Positions 48,474 through 59,734 of a stretch of DNA of 64,000 nt are shown one piece after another. Numbering within the stretch: position 1 is the first letter of the stretch; every line of letters begins with the position of its first letter. Both the position numbers and the translations under genes were made by a program. This DNA comes from Parcubacteria group bacterium Gr01-1014_13 (GTDB lineage: Bacteria > Patescibacteria > ABY1 > Magasanikbacterales > GWA2-37-8): positions 248,001 to 312,000 of the forward strand of contig VMGB01000001.1 in NCBI GenBank assembly GCA_007376295.1, given 5' to 3'. Below the pieces are notes generated by a model. The model had not been told where the DNA came from, did no database searches, and was given only the letters and a program-made list of their open reading frames with translations.

Positions 48474-49277
48474 TTAAACAAATCGCCCTGGTGGAGATTT
48501 ATTATTTAGACCAAAAATAATTTTTATTTTTACGGGTTGTTGTAATTTTACAGCTCTGGCTTCGTTCGAAAATAATGGAGTTATAATCAATTTCGGATTA
48601 TTCTCAATAAGCGGAACAAAACAACATTCATGCTGATCCAAATGCACGCCATGGACATGATCTGGACATAGTACCTGCGGCTGATGAAAGGCCGTGCCGA
48701 AAACCAATAACACAACAAATAATCCCAAGATACTTTTCTTTAATCTTCTATAGTTAAAGACTGCGATCAGAATTATACCAAATGCCAAAACCAAATACAT
48801 ACGATACTTATCCCTAGAAGTTTCGGTAGCAATTGCTTGCTCTATAGTTCTGTCCACCCGCATGTCGTAATTAAATTTAAAACTCTGGAAACCATTCTCT
48901 ACCAAAGGATTGGCCGTAAATGCGATAGTGTAAATCCCCTTTTGCGGGAAAGTATAAGAAAAAACAGCATTATTTTTTACGTTATTAAATGTAGTAGTAG
49001 AAAAAATTACACTATCATTAAGCGTGATGGTTAACCGGCAGTCGCACCCCGAAGCTTTAAACTTTTTTTGGCTATCGGTGATATAAAAAGTTAGTTCTGC
49101 GGGCTGGCCGATAATAGGATTGTCGTCATCACTAGCGTGCAACATTACAAGAACCGAACCATCAGCTTCGATAGAATGAGCTTGGACCGCTTTGGGAAAA
49201 TAAAAAAAACTGCCCAACAGTAAAAACATGAATAAGCAGAGCTTGATAATGTTACTAAACAGATTTTTTGACTGCAT
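48474..49277 (-). CDS. Secreted/membrane protein of the copper-type pair
   Basis: The 267-residue protein has a signal peptide (cleavage after VQA; the mature protein starts HSIEAD, again an N-terminal His). An Ig-like domain follows (PAELTFYITD, SGCDCRLTITLND, GIYTIAFTA), then a TM helix (about residues 165-185) and a second helix. The C-terminal part is rich in His and Cys (LCPDHVHGVHLDQHECCFVP), which suggests metal binding. The fold resembles YtkA/CopC-like domains. It precedes the YcnI-like gene by 31 nt. The operator at 49297-49325 implies repression by a CopY/BlaI-type factor. Confidence 0.76.
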   Translation of the reverse strand: MQSKNLFSNIIKLCLFMFLLLGSFFYFPKAVQAHSIEADGSVLVMLHASDDDNPIIGQPAELTFYITDSQKKFKASGCDCRLTITLNDSVIFSTTTFNNVKNNAVFSYTFPQKGIYTIAFTANPLVENGFQSFKFNYDMRVDRTIEQAIATETSRDKYRMYLVLAFGIILIAVFNYRRLKKSILGLFVVLLVFGTAFHQPQVLCPDHVHGVHLDQHECCFVPLIENNPKLIITPLFSNEARAVKLQQPVKIKIIFGLNNKSPPGRFV

Positions 49278-49296
49278 AAACCATCCTGTAAAACTA

Positions 49297-49339
49297 AATT
49301 ACTACTACATATTGTAGTAGTAATTGGTTGATTTGTCAA
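49297..49339 (-). promoter_or_regulatory. Promoter with perfect CopY/BlaI-type palindrome
   Basis: On the minus strand TTGACA (49339-49334), a 17-bp spacer and TACAAT (49316-49311). A 29-bp perfect palindrome (49297-49325, arms AATTACTACTACA around TAT) covers the -10. Its core TACTACA/TGTAGTA matches the MecI/BlaI/CopY operator type. No such repressor lies in the window. Confidence 0.75.
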
Positions 49340-49345
49340 AACTTT

Positions 49346-52306
49346 CTATTCCTCATTTACTTTAAAGTTAGTGATATCTGCCGCCATCTTATCGAAATCA
49401 TCCTTATTTCCAAAAATTTCTATAATAAACTTGCTTCTTTTATACCCATCCGGATAAACATCCATTATTTTTTCCGCTCTCCCTTTATTTTGGCTTTCAT
49501 AAACTTTTGCCGGATATCCATTCCAAGTGGTGGTTGAAATTTTATCCAAAGGAATTACTGCAGCCCGCTTTATTTTTGCAAAAGCAAACCATTTTGTATT
49601 ATCTGGGGAATAAAATTCCACCCCATTTGTTGAATGTTTGGCTAGCCAGTTAGCCGGATATGACAAAGTAAACTCCGCAAAACTACTTTCAGTATAAATA
49701 TTTGTGGCTGTTTTTTGCCTATCCTCAAACTCTTTTTCCATCTGTTTTTTTATGTCTGATTTGGCCAAAGCCACCTGATTGGCTATTTCTATTTGCATAT
49801 CTTTCTGGGACATCTGATTTGCGCTTGACTGGCAGGTATACCCTCCCAAAGCAGTAACAAGTCCCAAAACTCCAAAAATTAAAAGCATTTTGGATGCGCC
49901 CACTAATCTTAATACCCGATTTGGTTTTACCGCAACTTTTTTCTCCATCGCGGCAATACGTTCGCGTGTTTTTAAAACCGTATCTGGATTAAGCGAAATA
50001 CTATCTATCCCCTCTTGCACCAAAAATTCGGCAAATTCCGGATAATCACTAGGAGCTTGTCCGCAAATACCAACTTTGCGTTTATTTTCATGCGCTACTT
50101 TTATTACTTGGCGGATTAAAGTTTTTACCGCCTCGTTTTTTTCATCATAGACATGACTTACTAAAGCCGAATCTCTGTCTACGCCCAAAGTGAGTTGAGT
50201 CAAATCGTTTGAGCCAATACTGAACCCATCAAAAATTTCGGAAAATTCTTTGGCTAAAATTACATTGGCTGGAATTTCGCACATTACATAAACTTTCAAG
50301 CCATTTTTCCCCCGTTCCAAACCAAATTCTTTCATAGTTGCCAAAACTTTTTTACCTTCTTCTACCGTACGGCAAAACGGCACCATTACGATTAAATTTT
50401 TCATCCCCCATTCGTTACGGACTTTTTTTATAGCTTCACATTCCAATTTAAATCCCGGTTTATATTTCTCATCATAATACCTAGAAGCCCCGCGCCAACC
50501 AAGCATCGGATTTTCTTCTTTTGGTTCGTAACTCGCGCCGCCAATAAGCGTGGCATATTCATTAGTTTTAAAATCAGACAAACGCACAATGACTTCGTTT
50601 GGAGAAAATGCAGAGGTAATAAAAGCAATACCTTCGGCCAATTTGTCTACACAAAATTTAGCTTTGTTTTTGTAGCCAACCGTGAGCGCATCTATTTGAT
50701 CTTTCACTTCTTTCGGCTGATCTTTATAGTGCACCAAAGCTAGTGGGTGGATTTTTACAAAATTGGTGAAAATAAATTCTTCACGTGCCAAACCAACACC
50801 GTCATTTGGCACATTAGACAAAGAAAAGGCGCTGTCTGGATCACCTACGTTCATCATTATTTTCGTACGGGTAGCAGGAACATCTTTTATCTCTGTTTTT
50901 TGTACTTCAAATGGCAATAAACCTTTGTAAACATAGCCAACTTCACCTTCGGCGCAGGAAACAGTAACTCCTTCGCCTGTTTTGACTACCTGGCGCGCTT
51001 TAGCAGCCCCGACAATACATGGCGTGCCGAGCTCACGGCTGACAATGGCTGCGTGAGAAGTTTTACCGCCCTGTTCGGTGACTATGGCGCTAGCCATACG
51101 CATAATCGGCTCCCAATCCGGATCAGTAATACGAGTTATCAGAACTTCGCCAGGCTTAAATTGCTTCATCTGTTTTGGCGAGTTAATAACTCTTGCATGC
51201 CCTTGGCCAATTTTTTGACCAACGCTTGAACCGGTAAGCAAAACCTTCCCTTTTTGCTTTTGTTTTAAATGGTACTGCTCAATAACATTTACTTTAGCTC
51301 TAGATTGCACAGTTTCGGATCTGGCCTGCACGATAAACAATTGTCCGGTAGTACCATCTTTGGCCCACTCTATATCCATCGGATGTCCATAATGATTTTC
51401 GATTATCACACCCCACTTGGCCAACTGTAAAACCTCATCGTCAGTTAAACAATAAACTTTTTGGTCAGTTGATTTTACTTTTTCTTGTTTGGTGCCAACT
51501 TTACCATAAATTAATTTTACCTCCTTGCTTCCCAAGCGTTTACTGATGATAGATTTAAAACCATTTTTTAAACCTTGTTTAAAAATATAAAATTGATCGG
51601 GAATAACCTGGCCTTTAACCACATATTCCCCTAACCCATAAGCAGCATTTATTAACACTACGCCTTTGAACCCGGATTCAGTATCCAGAGTAAACATCAC
51701 GCCGCTGGCGCCAACGTCCGAACGCACCATTTCTTGCACGCCCACAGACAAAGCAATAGCCGTATGATCAAATCCTTTGTCCTCGCGGTACGAAATAGCG
51801 CGGTCGGTAAATAGGGATGCTATGCATTTCTTACTGGCCAACAGCAATTCATTTTCTCCGCGAACATTTAAATATGTTTCTTGCTGTCCAGCAAAACTAG
51901 CGTCTGGTAAATCTTCGGCGGTGGCACTACTGCGTACGGCTACATCTAGATTGCTTTTTTTAGAAAATTTACAAAGTTGTTTATAAAAAATTTTAATTTC
52001 TTTTTCTACATCTTTAGGAAAAGTGGCTGCCAAAATCATTTTTCGTATCTTGTCCCCCACTCTGGCCAGTTCTTTGATATCTTTTTTATTTAAACCTTTT
52101 AATGTTTCCTTTATTTTTTTATCTAATTTATTGGCGCGCAAAAAACTCCAGTACACGTCGGCAGTTAAAGCAAAGCCGTTTGGTACTGGTACGCCTTTTG
52201 ATTTTAATTTTGCATACATTTCTCCCAAAGAAGCATTTTTGCCGCCTACGGAAGGAATATCTTTGATGGTAAGGTCTTTAAACCAACGAATGTACTTAGA
52301 GGACAT
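49346..52306 (-). CDS. ppsA: PEP synthase with C-terminal TM helix and extracellular domain
   Basis: PEP synthase makes phosphoenolpyruvate from pyruvate and ATP for gluconeogenesis. Residues to about 790 are the complete enzyme: the ATP-binding domain (SVGGKNASLGEM, AVRSSATAEDLPDASFAGQQETYLN), the swivelling His loop GGKTSHAAIVSRELG, and the PEP/pyruvate barrel (GSNDLTQLTLGVDRDS, ICGQAPSDYPEF). The frame then continues through a basic linker, a TM helix (about 807-825) ending in YTCQSS, a coiled coil and a PsbP-like beta domain (FTLSYPANW). No known PEP synthase has this tail to my knowledge. ATG 52306 is chosen because the -10 ends at the upstream ATG 52315. Confidence 0.93.
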   Translation of the reverse strand: MSSKYIRWFKDLTIKDIPSVGGKNASLGEMYAKLKSKGVPVPNGFALTADVYWSFLRANKLDKKIKETLKGLNKKDIKELARVGDKIRKMILAATFPKDVEKEIKIFYKQLCKFSKKSNLDVAVRSSATAEDLPDASFAGQQETYLNVRGENELLLASKKCIASLFTDRAISYREDKGFDHTAIALSVGVQEMVRSDVGASGVMFTLDTESGFKGVVLINAAYGLGEYVVKGQVIPDQFYIFKQGLKNGFKSIISKRLGSKEVKLIYGKVGTKQEKVKSTDQKVYCLTDDEVLQLAKWGVIIENHYGHPMDIEWAKDGTTGQLFIVQARSETVQSRAKVNVIEQYHLKQKQKGKVLLTGSSVGQKIGQGHARVINSPKQMKQFKPGEVLITRITDPDWEPIMRMASAIVTEQGGKTSHAAIVSRELGTPCIVGAAKARQVVKTGEGVTVSCAEGEVGYVYKGLLPFEVQKTEIKDVPATRTKIMMNVGDPDSAFSLSNVPNDGVGLAREEFIFTNFVKIHPLALVHYKDQPKEVKDQIDALTVGYKNKAKFCVDKLAEGIAFITSAFSPNEVIVRLSDFKTNEYATLIGGASYEPKEENPMLGWRGASRYYDEKYKPGFKLECEAIKKVRNEWGMKNLIVMVPFCRTVEEGKKVLATMKEFGLERGKNGLKVYVMCEIPANVILAKEFSEIFDGFSIGSNDLTQLTLGVDRDSALVSHVYDEKNEAVKTLIRQVIKVAHENKRKVGICGQAPSDYPEFAEFLVQEGIDSISLNPDTVLKTRERIAAMEKKVAVKPNRVLRLVGASKMLLIFGVLGLVTALGGYTCQSSANQMSQKDMQIEIANQVALAKSDIKKQMEKEFEDRQKTATNIYTESSFAEFTLSYPANWLAKHSTNGVEFYSPDNTKWFAFAKIKRAAVIPLDKISTTTWNGYPAKVYESQNKGRAEKIMDVYPDGYKRSKFIIEIFGNKDDFDKMAADITNFKVNEE

Positions 52307-52315
52307 ATCTGGCAT

Positions 52316-52344
52316 ATTATATCACAACTAAGCGGTTTTTAGAA
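52316..52344 (-). promoter_or_regulatory. Promoter of ppsA
   Basis: TTCTAA, a 17-bp spacer and TATAAT on the minus strand. The -10 touches ATG 52315, so transcription should begin at about 52309 and translation at ATG 52306, leaderless. Confidence 0.6.
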
Positions 52345-52375
52345 ACTTGAGGTGGATGAAATGTGCATAAAAAAC

Positions 52376-52403
52376 ACCCTGTCTGCCGATTGGCAGACAG
52401 GGT
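52376..52403 (-). terminator. Terminator of the 52421 gene, near-duplicate of that at 53055
   Basis: ACCCTGTCTGCC-GATT-GGCAGACAGGGT is a perfect 12-bp stem, followed on the minus strand by GTTTTTTATG. The second copy at 53055-53084 differs at only a few stem and loop bases. Confidence 0.9.
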
Positions 52404-52420
52404 ACAAAAATACCGCAGTG

Positions 52421-52987
52421 CTAGTGAGTTTTGGGCTTGCGACCGCCATTTGCCCACACCTTGATCTCTTCGATGTTCTCGGAAAGTAACGCCCGTTTCC
52501 TCTGAAGTTCTTTCAGATTGCGTTCGCCAGGACCTTTCCGCATTTCATTCTCTATTTTGATATTCAAATCAGCGCTCATTTCATTCGTGAGCTTTGCCAT
52601 ATCAAAGTAACGAGATTCATTATCAACGTCGAGTTGGAGCTGTGGCGGAATGACCTGTTGCTGTAATTCACGCCAATCGCGCACAAATGCGCGCGACAAG
52701 AAAACCCATACAGCCGACAAACCGATGCAGACAAGCATTACAAAAAGACTGATGAAAAGCGGCGCCTGACTGAACCATAGGAGATAACAGAGCCCCCAAT
52801 ACAACCCGGATAAAGGACCGGATATCGCGGAAAGAAAAAGATTTTCACAAGCGCTGAAATAGACTGCTCCACGTTCCTTATTCAGCAAAGCAAGCTCTTC
52901 GGTACACGGCTTCGGCAGGGATTCCACCGGAATCAATTCAAGAGGCGAAAGCAAAACAAGGGCTGTAACCGGTTTATCATCATCCAT
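52421..52987 (-). CDS. Orphan protein with a two-TM hairpin
   Basis: The 188-residue protein has a cytoplasmic N-terminus (about 50 residues), a central hydrophobic hairpin of two to three TM segments (about residues 50-105), and a long charged C-terminal helical region with a basic tail. SD AAGGAG precedes the ATG. No family is recognised. It has its own promoter (TTGCTA, 17 bp, TATGTT). It sits next to another orphan membrane gene whose terminator is almost the same. Confidence 0.72.
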   Translation of the reverse strand: MDDDKPVTALVLLSPLELIPVESLPKPCTEELALLNKERGAVYFSACENLFLSAISGPLSGLYWGLCYLLWFSQAPLFISLFVMLVCIGLSAVWVFLSRAFVRDWRELQQQVIPPQLQLDVDNESRYFDMAKLTNEMSADLNIKIENEMRKGPGERNLKELQRKRALLSENIEEIKVWANGGRKPKTH

Positions 52988-53016
52988 TGATTTCTCCTTG
53001 GTTGGATTCTTAGCTC

Positions 53017-53045
53017 AACATACCATAAATATACAGCTTTAGCAA
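53017..53045 (-). promoter_or_regulatory. Promoter of the 52421 gene
   Basis: TTGCTA, a 17-bp spacer and TATGTT on the minus strand, about 30 nt before the ATG. Confidence 0.6.
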
Positions 53046-53054
53046 GATATAAAA

Positions 53055-53084
53055 TACCCTGTCTGCCGATTAGCAAACAGGGTA
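53055..53084 (-). terminator. Terminator of the 53104 gene
   Basis: TACCCTGTCTGCC-GATTA-GCAAACAGGGTA, a near copy of the terminator at 52376, followed by TTTTATATC on the minus strand. Confidence 0.8.
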
Positions 53085-53103
53085 GAACTGTAATGAAACT
53101 ACA

Positions 53104-53733
53104 TTATGTACTTACATGATTTTTGATGTACTGCGGCTTCTGCCTCTCCAACATGTCTTTGCGACATTTATCAATAACCAACAAAACAGGTAAAGATAGG
53201 AGTAGTAGACCGTCGACAACAGCCGAAATGGCAACTACCCTCATGTCGCCACAATTGATTAGTGCGTAACATACCCAAGCCGCAAAAAGCCCGCTTACCG
53301 GCAAAGTTGACCGTAATGACAGCCCCAAACCCTCAACAGCCAACCAAATTTGAATCAAGATGGCCAGGCCGAGATTCAAGCTAAAGACAACACCGGGAAT
53401 ATATACAGCCCACATCATAGTTAGGTTGTTCGAGTAAAGACGCCCACCGAAAAAAAGCTGCCAAAACATTCCTAGTAATGAATAAGCACATATTACCCCG
53501 GCCCATGCAGGATGACTTTTTTCATTTTCCGCCCCATCAGCTAACGCCGGAGCAGAAAATGCTGTAAGCAACAAAATAAAAAATGAAATGACCATAGCGA
53601 GCGGGCCGATACTATCTCGCCAATACTTGGCCACATTCGGGCCATCAGAAGCCAGAAAAACTAACGGGATAACTAAGGTACCTGCCAACATAGTTAACCA
53701 AGTAGCATACTTCCATGCTTTTTCTTTGATCAT
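53104..53733 (-). CDS. Orphan polytopic membrane protein
   Basis: The 209-residue protein has about six TM helices, separated by short loops, and ends with a basic cytoplasmic tail after ALERQKP-like residues. A small charged insert (ADGAENEKSHP) lies after TM2. There are few conserved motifs and no transporter signature. It is transcribed alone. Its promoter is built on the ligA terminator hairpin. Codon use is less AT-rich than in ligA. Confidence 0.72.
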   Translation of the reverse strand: MIKEKAWKYATWLTMLAGTLVIPLVFLASDGPNVAKYWRDSIGPLAMVISFFILLLTAFSAPALADGAENEKSHPAWAGVICAYSLLGMFWQLFFGGRLYSNNLTMMWAVYIPGVVFSLNLGLAILIQIWLAVEGLGLSLRSTLPVSGLFAAWVCYALINCGDMRVVAISAVVDGLLLLSLPVLLVIDKCRKDMLERQKPQYIKNHVST

Positions 53734-53769
53734 TGCATTTCTCCTGTCTGGATTGAAAGTTCAAAACAA

Positions 53770-53798
53770 ATTAAAACACACCCGAACGGGTGTGTCAA
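53770..53798 (-). promoter_or_regulatory. Promoter of the 53104 gene that doubles as the ligA terminator
   Basis: TTGACA, a 17-bp spacer and TTTAAT on the minus strand. The spacer lies inside the perfect palindrome ACACACCCG-AA-CGGGTGTGT (53776-53795), followed by TTTT, which is also an intrinsic terminator for ligA transcripts from the same strand. Confidence 0.65.
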
Positions 53799-53818
53799 TC
53801 AATCTTAGATACAAAAAA

Positions 53819-56600
<2,782 letters not shown>

Positions 56601-56636
56601 AGCATTATCAGTATAACATAGGCTCAAAAAACAAAA

Positions 56637-56660
56637 AACCCCTTCTTACGAGAGGGTTTC
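56637..56660 (-). terminator. Terminator of the pilin gene
   Basis: AACCCTCT-CGTAA-GAAGGGGTT with a following TTTTTTG on the minus strand. It lies between the pilin and pilD, so some read-through must feed pilD and ligA. Confidence 0.8.
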
Positions 56661-56675
56661 TTGTTAAACTTAAGT

Positions 56676-57119
56676 TTAAATTGGTTGGTCGGCGATTCCT
56701 GAAGGACTGAGGGTAACTCCACCACTTAGTCCGTTTACAGTTGTTTCTAATGTAGCTGTTACAGTATAGGAACTGGTAGCTGCAGTATAAGTATATGATT
56801 GAGCTGTTAATGGGTCTGAAGGTACTTTACCCATGTATGGGTTAGCACAACCAGTTGATCCGAAACCGCTGGCGTTCAAACAAGCGTGAGTTGAATCTCC
56901 CAAAGTTACAGCTGAACCAGATGGATAAGCTGTTTGATCTGTGTAGTAAAGTTCTAAAGCTGTTTGTAATTGTTTTAAGTCGGACAGACGGCGCGCATCG
57001 CGAGCTTTTTGTCTGGCGTTTCCTAAAGCTACTACAGCTAGAGTTGATAATAAACCGATAATGGCTATTACTACCAGCAATTCGATTAAGGTGAAACCTT
57101 TCTTGTTCATGTTTTTCAT
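56676..57119 (-). CDS. Type IV pilin / pseudopilin
   Basis: The 147-residue protein has a short basic leader and the prepilin motif [16 protein letters not shown]; cleavage comes after Gly and the mature N-terminus is Phe with Glu at +5. A helix with [27 protein letters not shown] follows, then a beta-rich pilin head with a Cys pair. It has a strong SD (AGGGGG). It is the main substrate candidate of PilD and a T4P or Com pseudopilin, as used by CPR cells for attachment or DNA uptake. Confidence 0.95.
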   Translation of the reverse strand: MKNMNKKGFTLIELLVVIAIIGLLSTLAVVALGNARQKARDARRLSDLKQLQTALELYYTDQTAYPSGSAVTLGDSTHACLNASGFGSTGCANPYMGKVPSDPLTAQSYTYTAATSSYTVTATLETTVNGLSGGVTLSPSGIADQPI

Positions 57120-57189
57120 AGTTTCACCCCCTTTCTATAAATTAGTTGTGACATATTGTTTTCTATGTTTACAATTATACCATGACTAA

Positions 57190-57576
57190 CTATTTTTTAT
57201 GCAAGATCTTCCTGACTTTATCCACAACCTCGGAAGGTTTGAAATGAGTTTTTATTAAATAATCGACAGCTCCTTCGTCTAGTCCGCGCTGTACGTCGTC
57301 TTTTTGTCCCAAATTCGTAAGTAAAATAATCGGAATATTTTTTATGGCCGAATCTGCTTTGGCCGCCTCTAAAACAGCAAAGCCATCCAATTTTGGCAGA
57401 AGAATATCCAGCAAAACAATGTCCGGCTTTTTTTTCTTGATGTCAGCCAATCCTTTTTCGCCATTATTGGCCATACTTACTTTAAACCCCTCCATTTCAA
57501 ATTTTTTCTGATAAATTTCGGCCAAAAAAACATCATCTTCAACGATTAAAACATGATCTTGATTATCTTGAGGCAT
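57190..57576 (-). CDS. Single-domain response regulator (receiver only)
   Basis: The 128-residue protein has the acidic pair in VEDDVF, the phosphoacceptor Asp in VLLDILLPK (about residue 55), the switch Thr in LLTN, and the conserved Lys in LIKTHF. There is no output domain. It sits between pilM and the pilin, so control of pilus dynamics, as by PilG/H or CheY-like proteins, is likely. It lies 13 nt downstream of pilM. Confidence 0.93.
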   Translation of the reverse strand: MPQDNQDHVLIVEDDVFLAEIYQKKFEMEGFKVSMANNGEKGLADIKKKKPDIVLLDILLPKLDGFAVLEAAKADSAIKNIPIILLTNLGQKDDVQRGLDEGAVDYLIKTHFKPSEVVDKVRKILHKK

Positions 57577-57589
57577 AAAAAATTAAGAT

Positions 57590-58744
57590 TTAAACAATAT
57601 TGCGCATCGCCAAACCCACGGCCACGGACATGCGCGGCCCGATTTGACGTAAAACTGGTTTTAATCCTTCTTGATAGACTATTCTAGCCCATGAATCACC
57701 TACATAGCATTTGATTTTGAATTTTTCTTGGATATATTTTGCCAAAAACGGCAAAAGAGACATACCGCCGGTGAGAATTATTTTTTCCGGCCGTTTGCCC
57801 TCATTGCCAGTTTGACGTAAATATAATTCTAAGCTTACTTCAATTTCTTTTAATATCGGATCTACCACTGGCATTAGAATATCCAACCACTTTTGTTCGC
57901 TAAGTGTATTATTGCTGGTTGCAGAAAGATAGTCAAATAAATCGTATTTTACTTGGCCTATCAAACCTTGTTCAACACCCAAAATATTTTGTAAAATTCT
58001 GTCTATTTTATCGCCACCAGATTCTATACTCTGGTGAGTGATCGGCACGCCTTGATCAACTATGAAAAAATTTGTCCGCTCAGATCCAATGTCTACTATT
58101 ATAGACACTGCCTGATCGCGCCCAATAAGAGAACGGGCTAAAGCTGTAGATTCGGGTTCCAGAGCCTCTAAAGAGAGTCCTGCGCGCTGGAAAACCTTCG
58201 AATAAAATTCAATCAGCTTGTGCGGAACGGCATTTACCATAACCCGCTGGGATTTATCTTCTGGCAGACCCTTTAATACTTGATAATCCAAGGCCATTTC
58301 TTCTAAAGCCATCGGCAGCAATTTTCTGACTTCTGCTTTTAGGATATGGTCTAATTCTTCTTTTTTTACTATTGGCAGAGTAACTACGGCATGAAAAACA
58401 GACGAAACCGGCAAACTGACCACGGCTGTTTTAGATGTGGTGCGCGAAGTTTTACAGATAGTTTTTATAATATTGGCGTATTTTTCTATTTGCGCCGGAG
58501 CAAATTGACCGGCATTTTCTGTTTCTTTCGTATGGCCTGGAGGTAAGTCGCCTAGCTTTCTTTCCAAAAGATTAGTAATGTTTTTGTCTTCAGTGGTCAG
58601 GAGTTTGTGAACGTCTTGCTTGTTGGAAGTTAGTCCATAAGAAAACAAAACTGGCCTATTTTTCTCTAGGCGTAGTTCTATTAATTTTACTCCCCCAGAT
58701 CCGATATCAACTCCAAGATAAGATTTTGCCTTATTCCAAAACAT
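57590..58744 (-). CDS. pilM: Type IV pilus assembly protein PilM
   Basis: PilM is an actin-like cytoplasmic ATP-binding protein that links the pilus base to PilN/O. The 384-residue protein starts with YLGVDIGSGGVKLIEL, and has the family strand VVSLPVSSVFHAV, a metal/phosphate loop SIIVDIGSERTNFF, and IILTGGMSLLPFLAKY. Length matches the family. A TATAAT -10 lies 17 nt upstream of the ATG. No pilN/O genes follow; the next genes are a receiver, pilin and pilD. Confidence 0.95.
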   Translation of the reverse strand: MFWNKAKSYLGVDIGSGGVKLIELRLEKNRPVLFSYGLTSNKQDVHKLLTTEDKNITNLLERKLGDLPPGHTKETENAGQFAPAQIEKYANIIKTICKTSRTTSKTAVVSLPVSSVFHAVVTLPIVKKEELDHILKAEVRKLLPMALEEMALDYQVLKGLPEDKSQRVMVNAVPHKLIEFYSKVFQRAGLSLEALEPESTALARSLIGRDQAVSIIVDIGSERTNFFIVDQGVPITHQSIESGGDKIDRILQNILGVEQGLIGQVKYDLFDYLSATSNNTLSEQKWLDILMPVVDPILKEIEVSLELYLRQTGNEGKRPEKIILTGGMSLLPFLAKYIQEKFKIKCYVGDSWARIVYQEGLKPVLRQIGPRMSVAVGLAMRNIV

Positions 58745-58870
58745 AAAAGATATTTGATTTCATTATACCAGAAAATCAACATTACTTGTAGAGCAATGTT
58801 GATAACTGGGGATAATTCATATATACTAGAAATGACATTTTTCCTTTTGAATTTAAGAAACAACTTGGTT

Positions 58871-59722
58871 ATGAAAAATAATAACTTCAACTCGTTAGCA
58901 ATATTTGAAACCTATAGAATTCGTCGTGTTTATGATGAACAAAAAGAAACTTGGTATTTTTCGATAATTGATATTATTGCCGCGCTTACCGAACAGTCGG
59001 ATTTTAAAAAAGCAAAAACCTACTGGACAACTCTTAAAAACCGCTTAAAAAACGAAGGAAGTGAAGTGGTCACAAATTGTGACCAGTTGAAAATGCTGGC
59101 TCAGGACGGAAAAATGCGCGAAACTGATGTGGCTAATGTCGAAACAATTTTGAGGTTAATTCAATCCGTCCCCAGCAAAAAAGCCGAACCAATTAAGATT
59201 TGGCTAGCTAAAGTCGGATATGAACGAATGCAGGAAATGACTGATCCGGAAAAGGCATTGAATCGCGGCCGTGAGTATTGGCAAAAACAAGGCAGAAGCG
59301 CAAAGTGGATACAACAAAGAATGACTGGGCAAGAAACCAGAAACAAACTTACGGATTACTGGAGTGAGAATGGTGTTAAAAAGGGTGATGAATTTGCTAT
59401 TCTGACAAATATTATTCATGAAGAGTGGAGCGATTTGTCGGTAAAAAATCATAAAAATTTAAAGGGTCTGAAAACACAGAACTTGCGGGATCATATGAGT
59501 GAAGAAGAATTGATTTTTTCCGCCTTGGCCGAACTTTCTACAAGAAGAATCGCTGAAAAAGAAAAAACTCATGGCTTGGAAGCCAATAAAGTTCCCGCTA
59601 AGAAAGGCGGTAAAATTGCCAAAGACGCGCGAATCGCCTTAGAAAATAAGATCGGCGGAAGCGTGATTACGGGTGATAATTTTTTATCAAAGACGAAAAA
59701 CAAAAAAATAAAATATGAATAA
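58871..59722 (+). CDS. BRO/DinD-like DNA-binding protein
   Basis: The start is ATG 58871. The 283-residue protein has a BRO-N type fold (YRIRRVYDEQKETWYFSIIDIIAALT) followed by a DinD-like helical core (TDPEKALNRGREYWQKQGRSAKWIQQRM, TRNKLTDYW) and a basic C-terminal tail. DinD in E. coli is DNA-damage induced and inhibits RecA filaments; CPR genomes often carry this group. It is upstream of cysS by 12 nt. A damage role here is inference, since no LexA box is seen. Confidence 0.84.
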   Translation: MKNNNFNSLAIFETYRIRRVYDEQKETWYFSIIDIIAALTEQSDFKKAKTYWTTLKNRLKNEGSEVVTNCDQLKMLAQDGKMRETDVANVETILRLIQSVPSKKAEPIKIWLAKVGYERMQEMTDPEKALNRGREYWQKQGRSAKWIQQRMTGQETRNKLTDYWSENGVKKGDEFAILTNIIHEEWSDLSVKNHKNLKGLKTQNLRDHMSEEELIFSALAELSTRRIAEKEKTHGLEANKVPAKKGGKIAKDARIALENKIGGSVITGDNFLSKTKNKKIKYE

Positions 59723-59734
59723 ACCTCCAATTTT

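Noticed and set aside
58871..59722. BRO/DinD protein as part of a toxin-antitoxin or phage remnant
   Set aside because: No second small gene, no phage genes and no attachment repeats flank it. It sits directly before cysS as a chromosomal gene.
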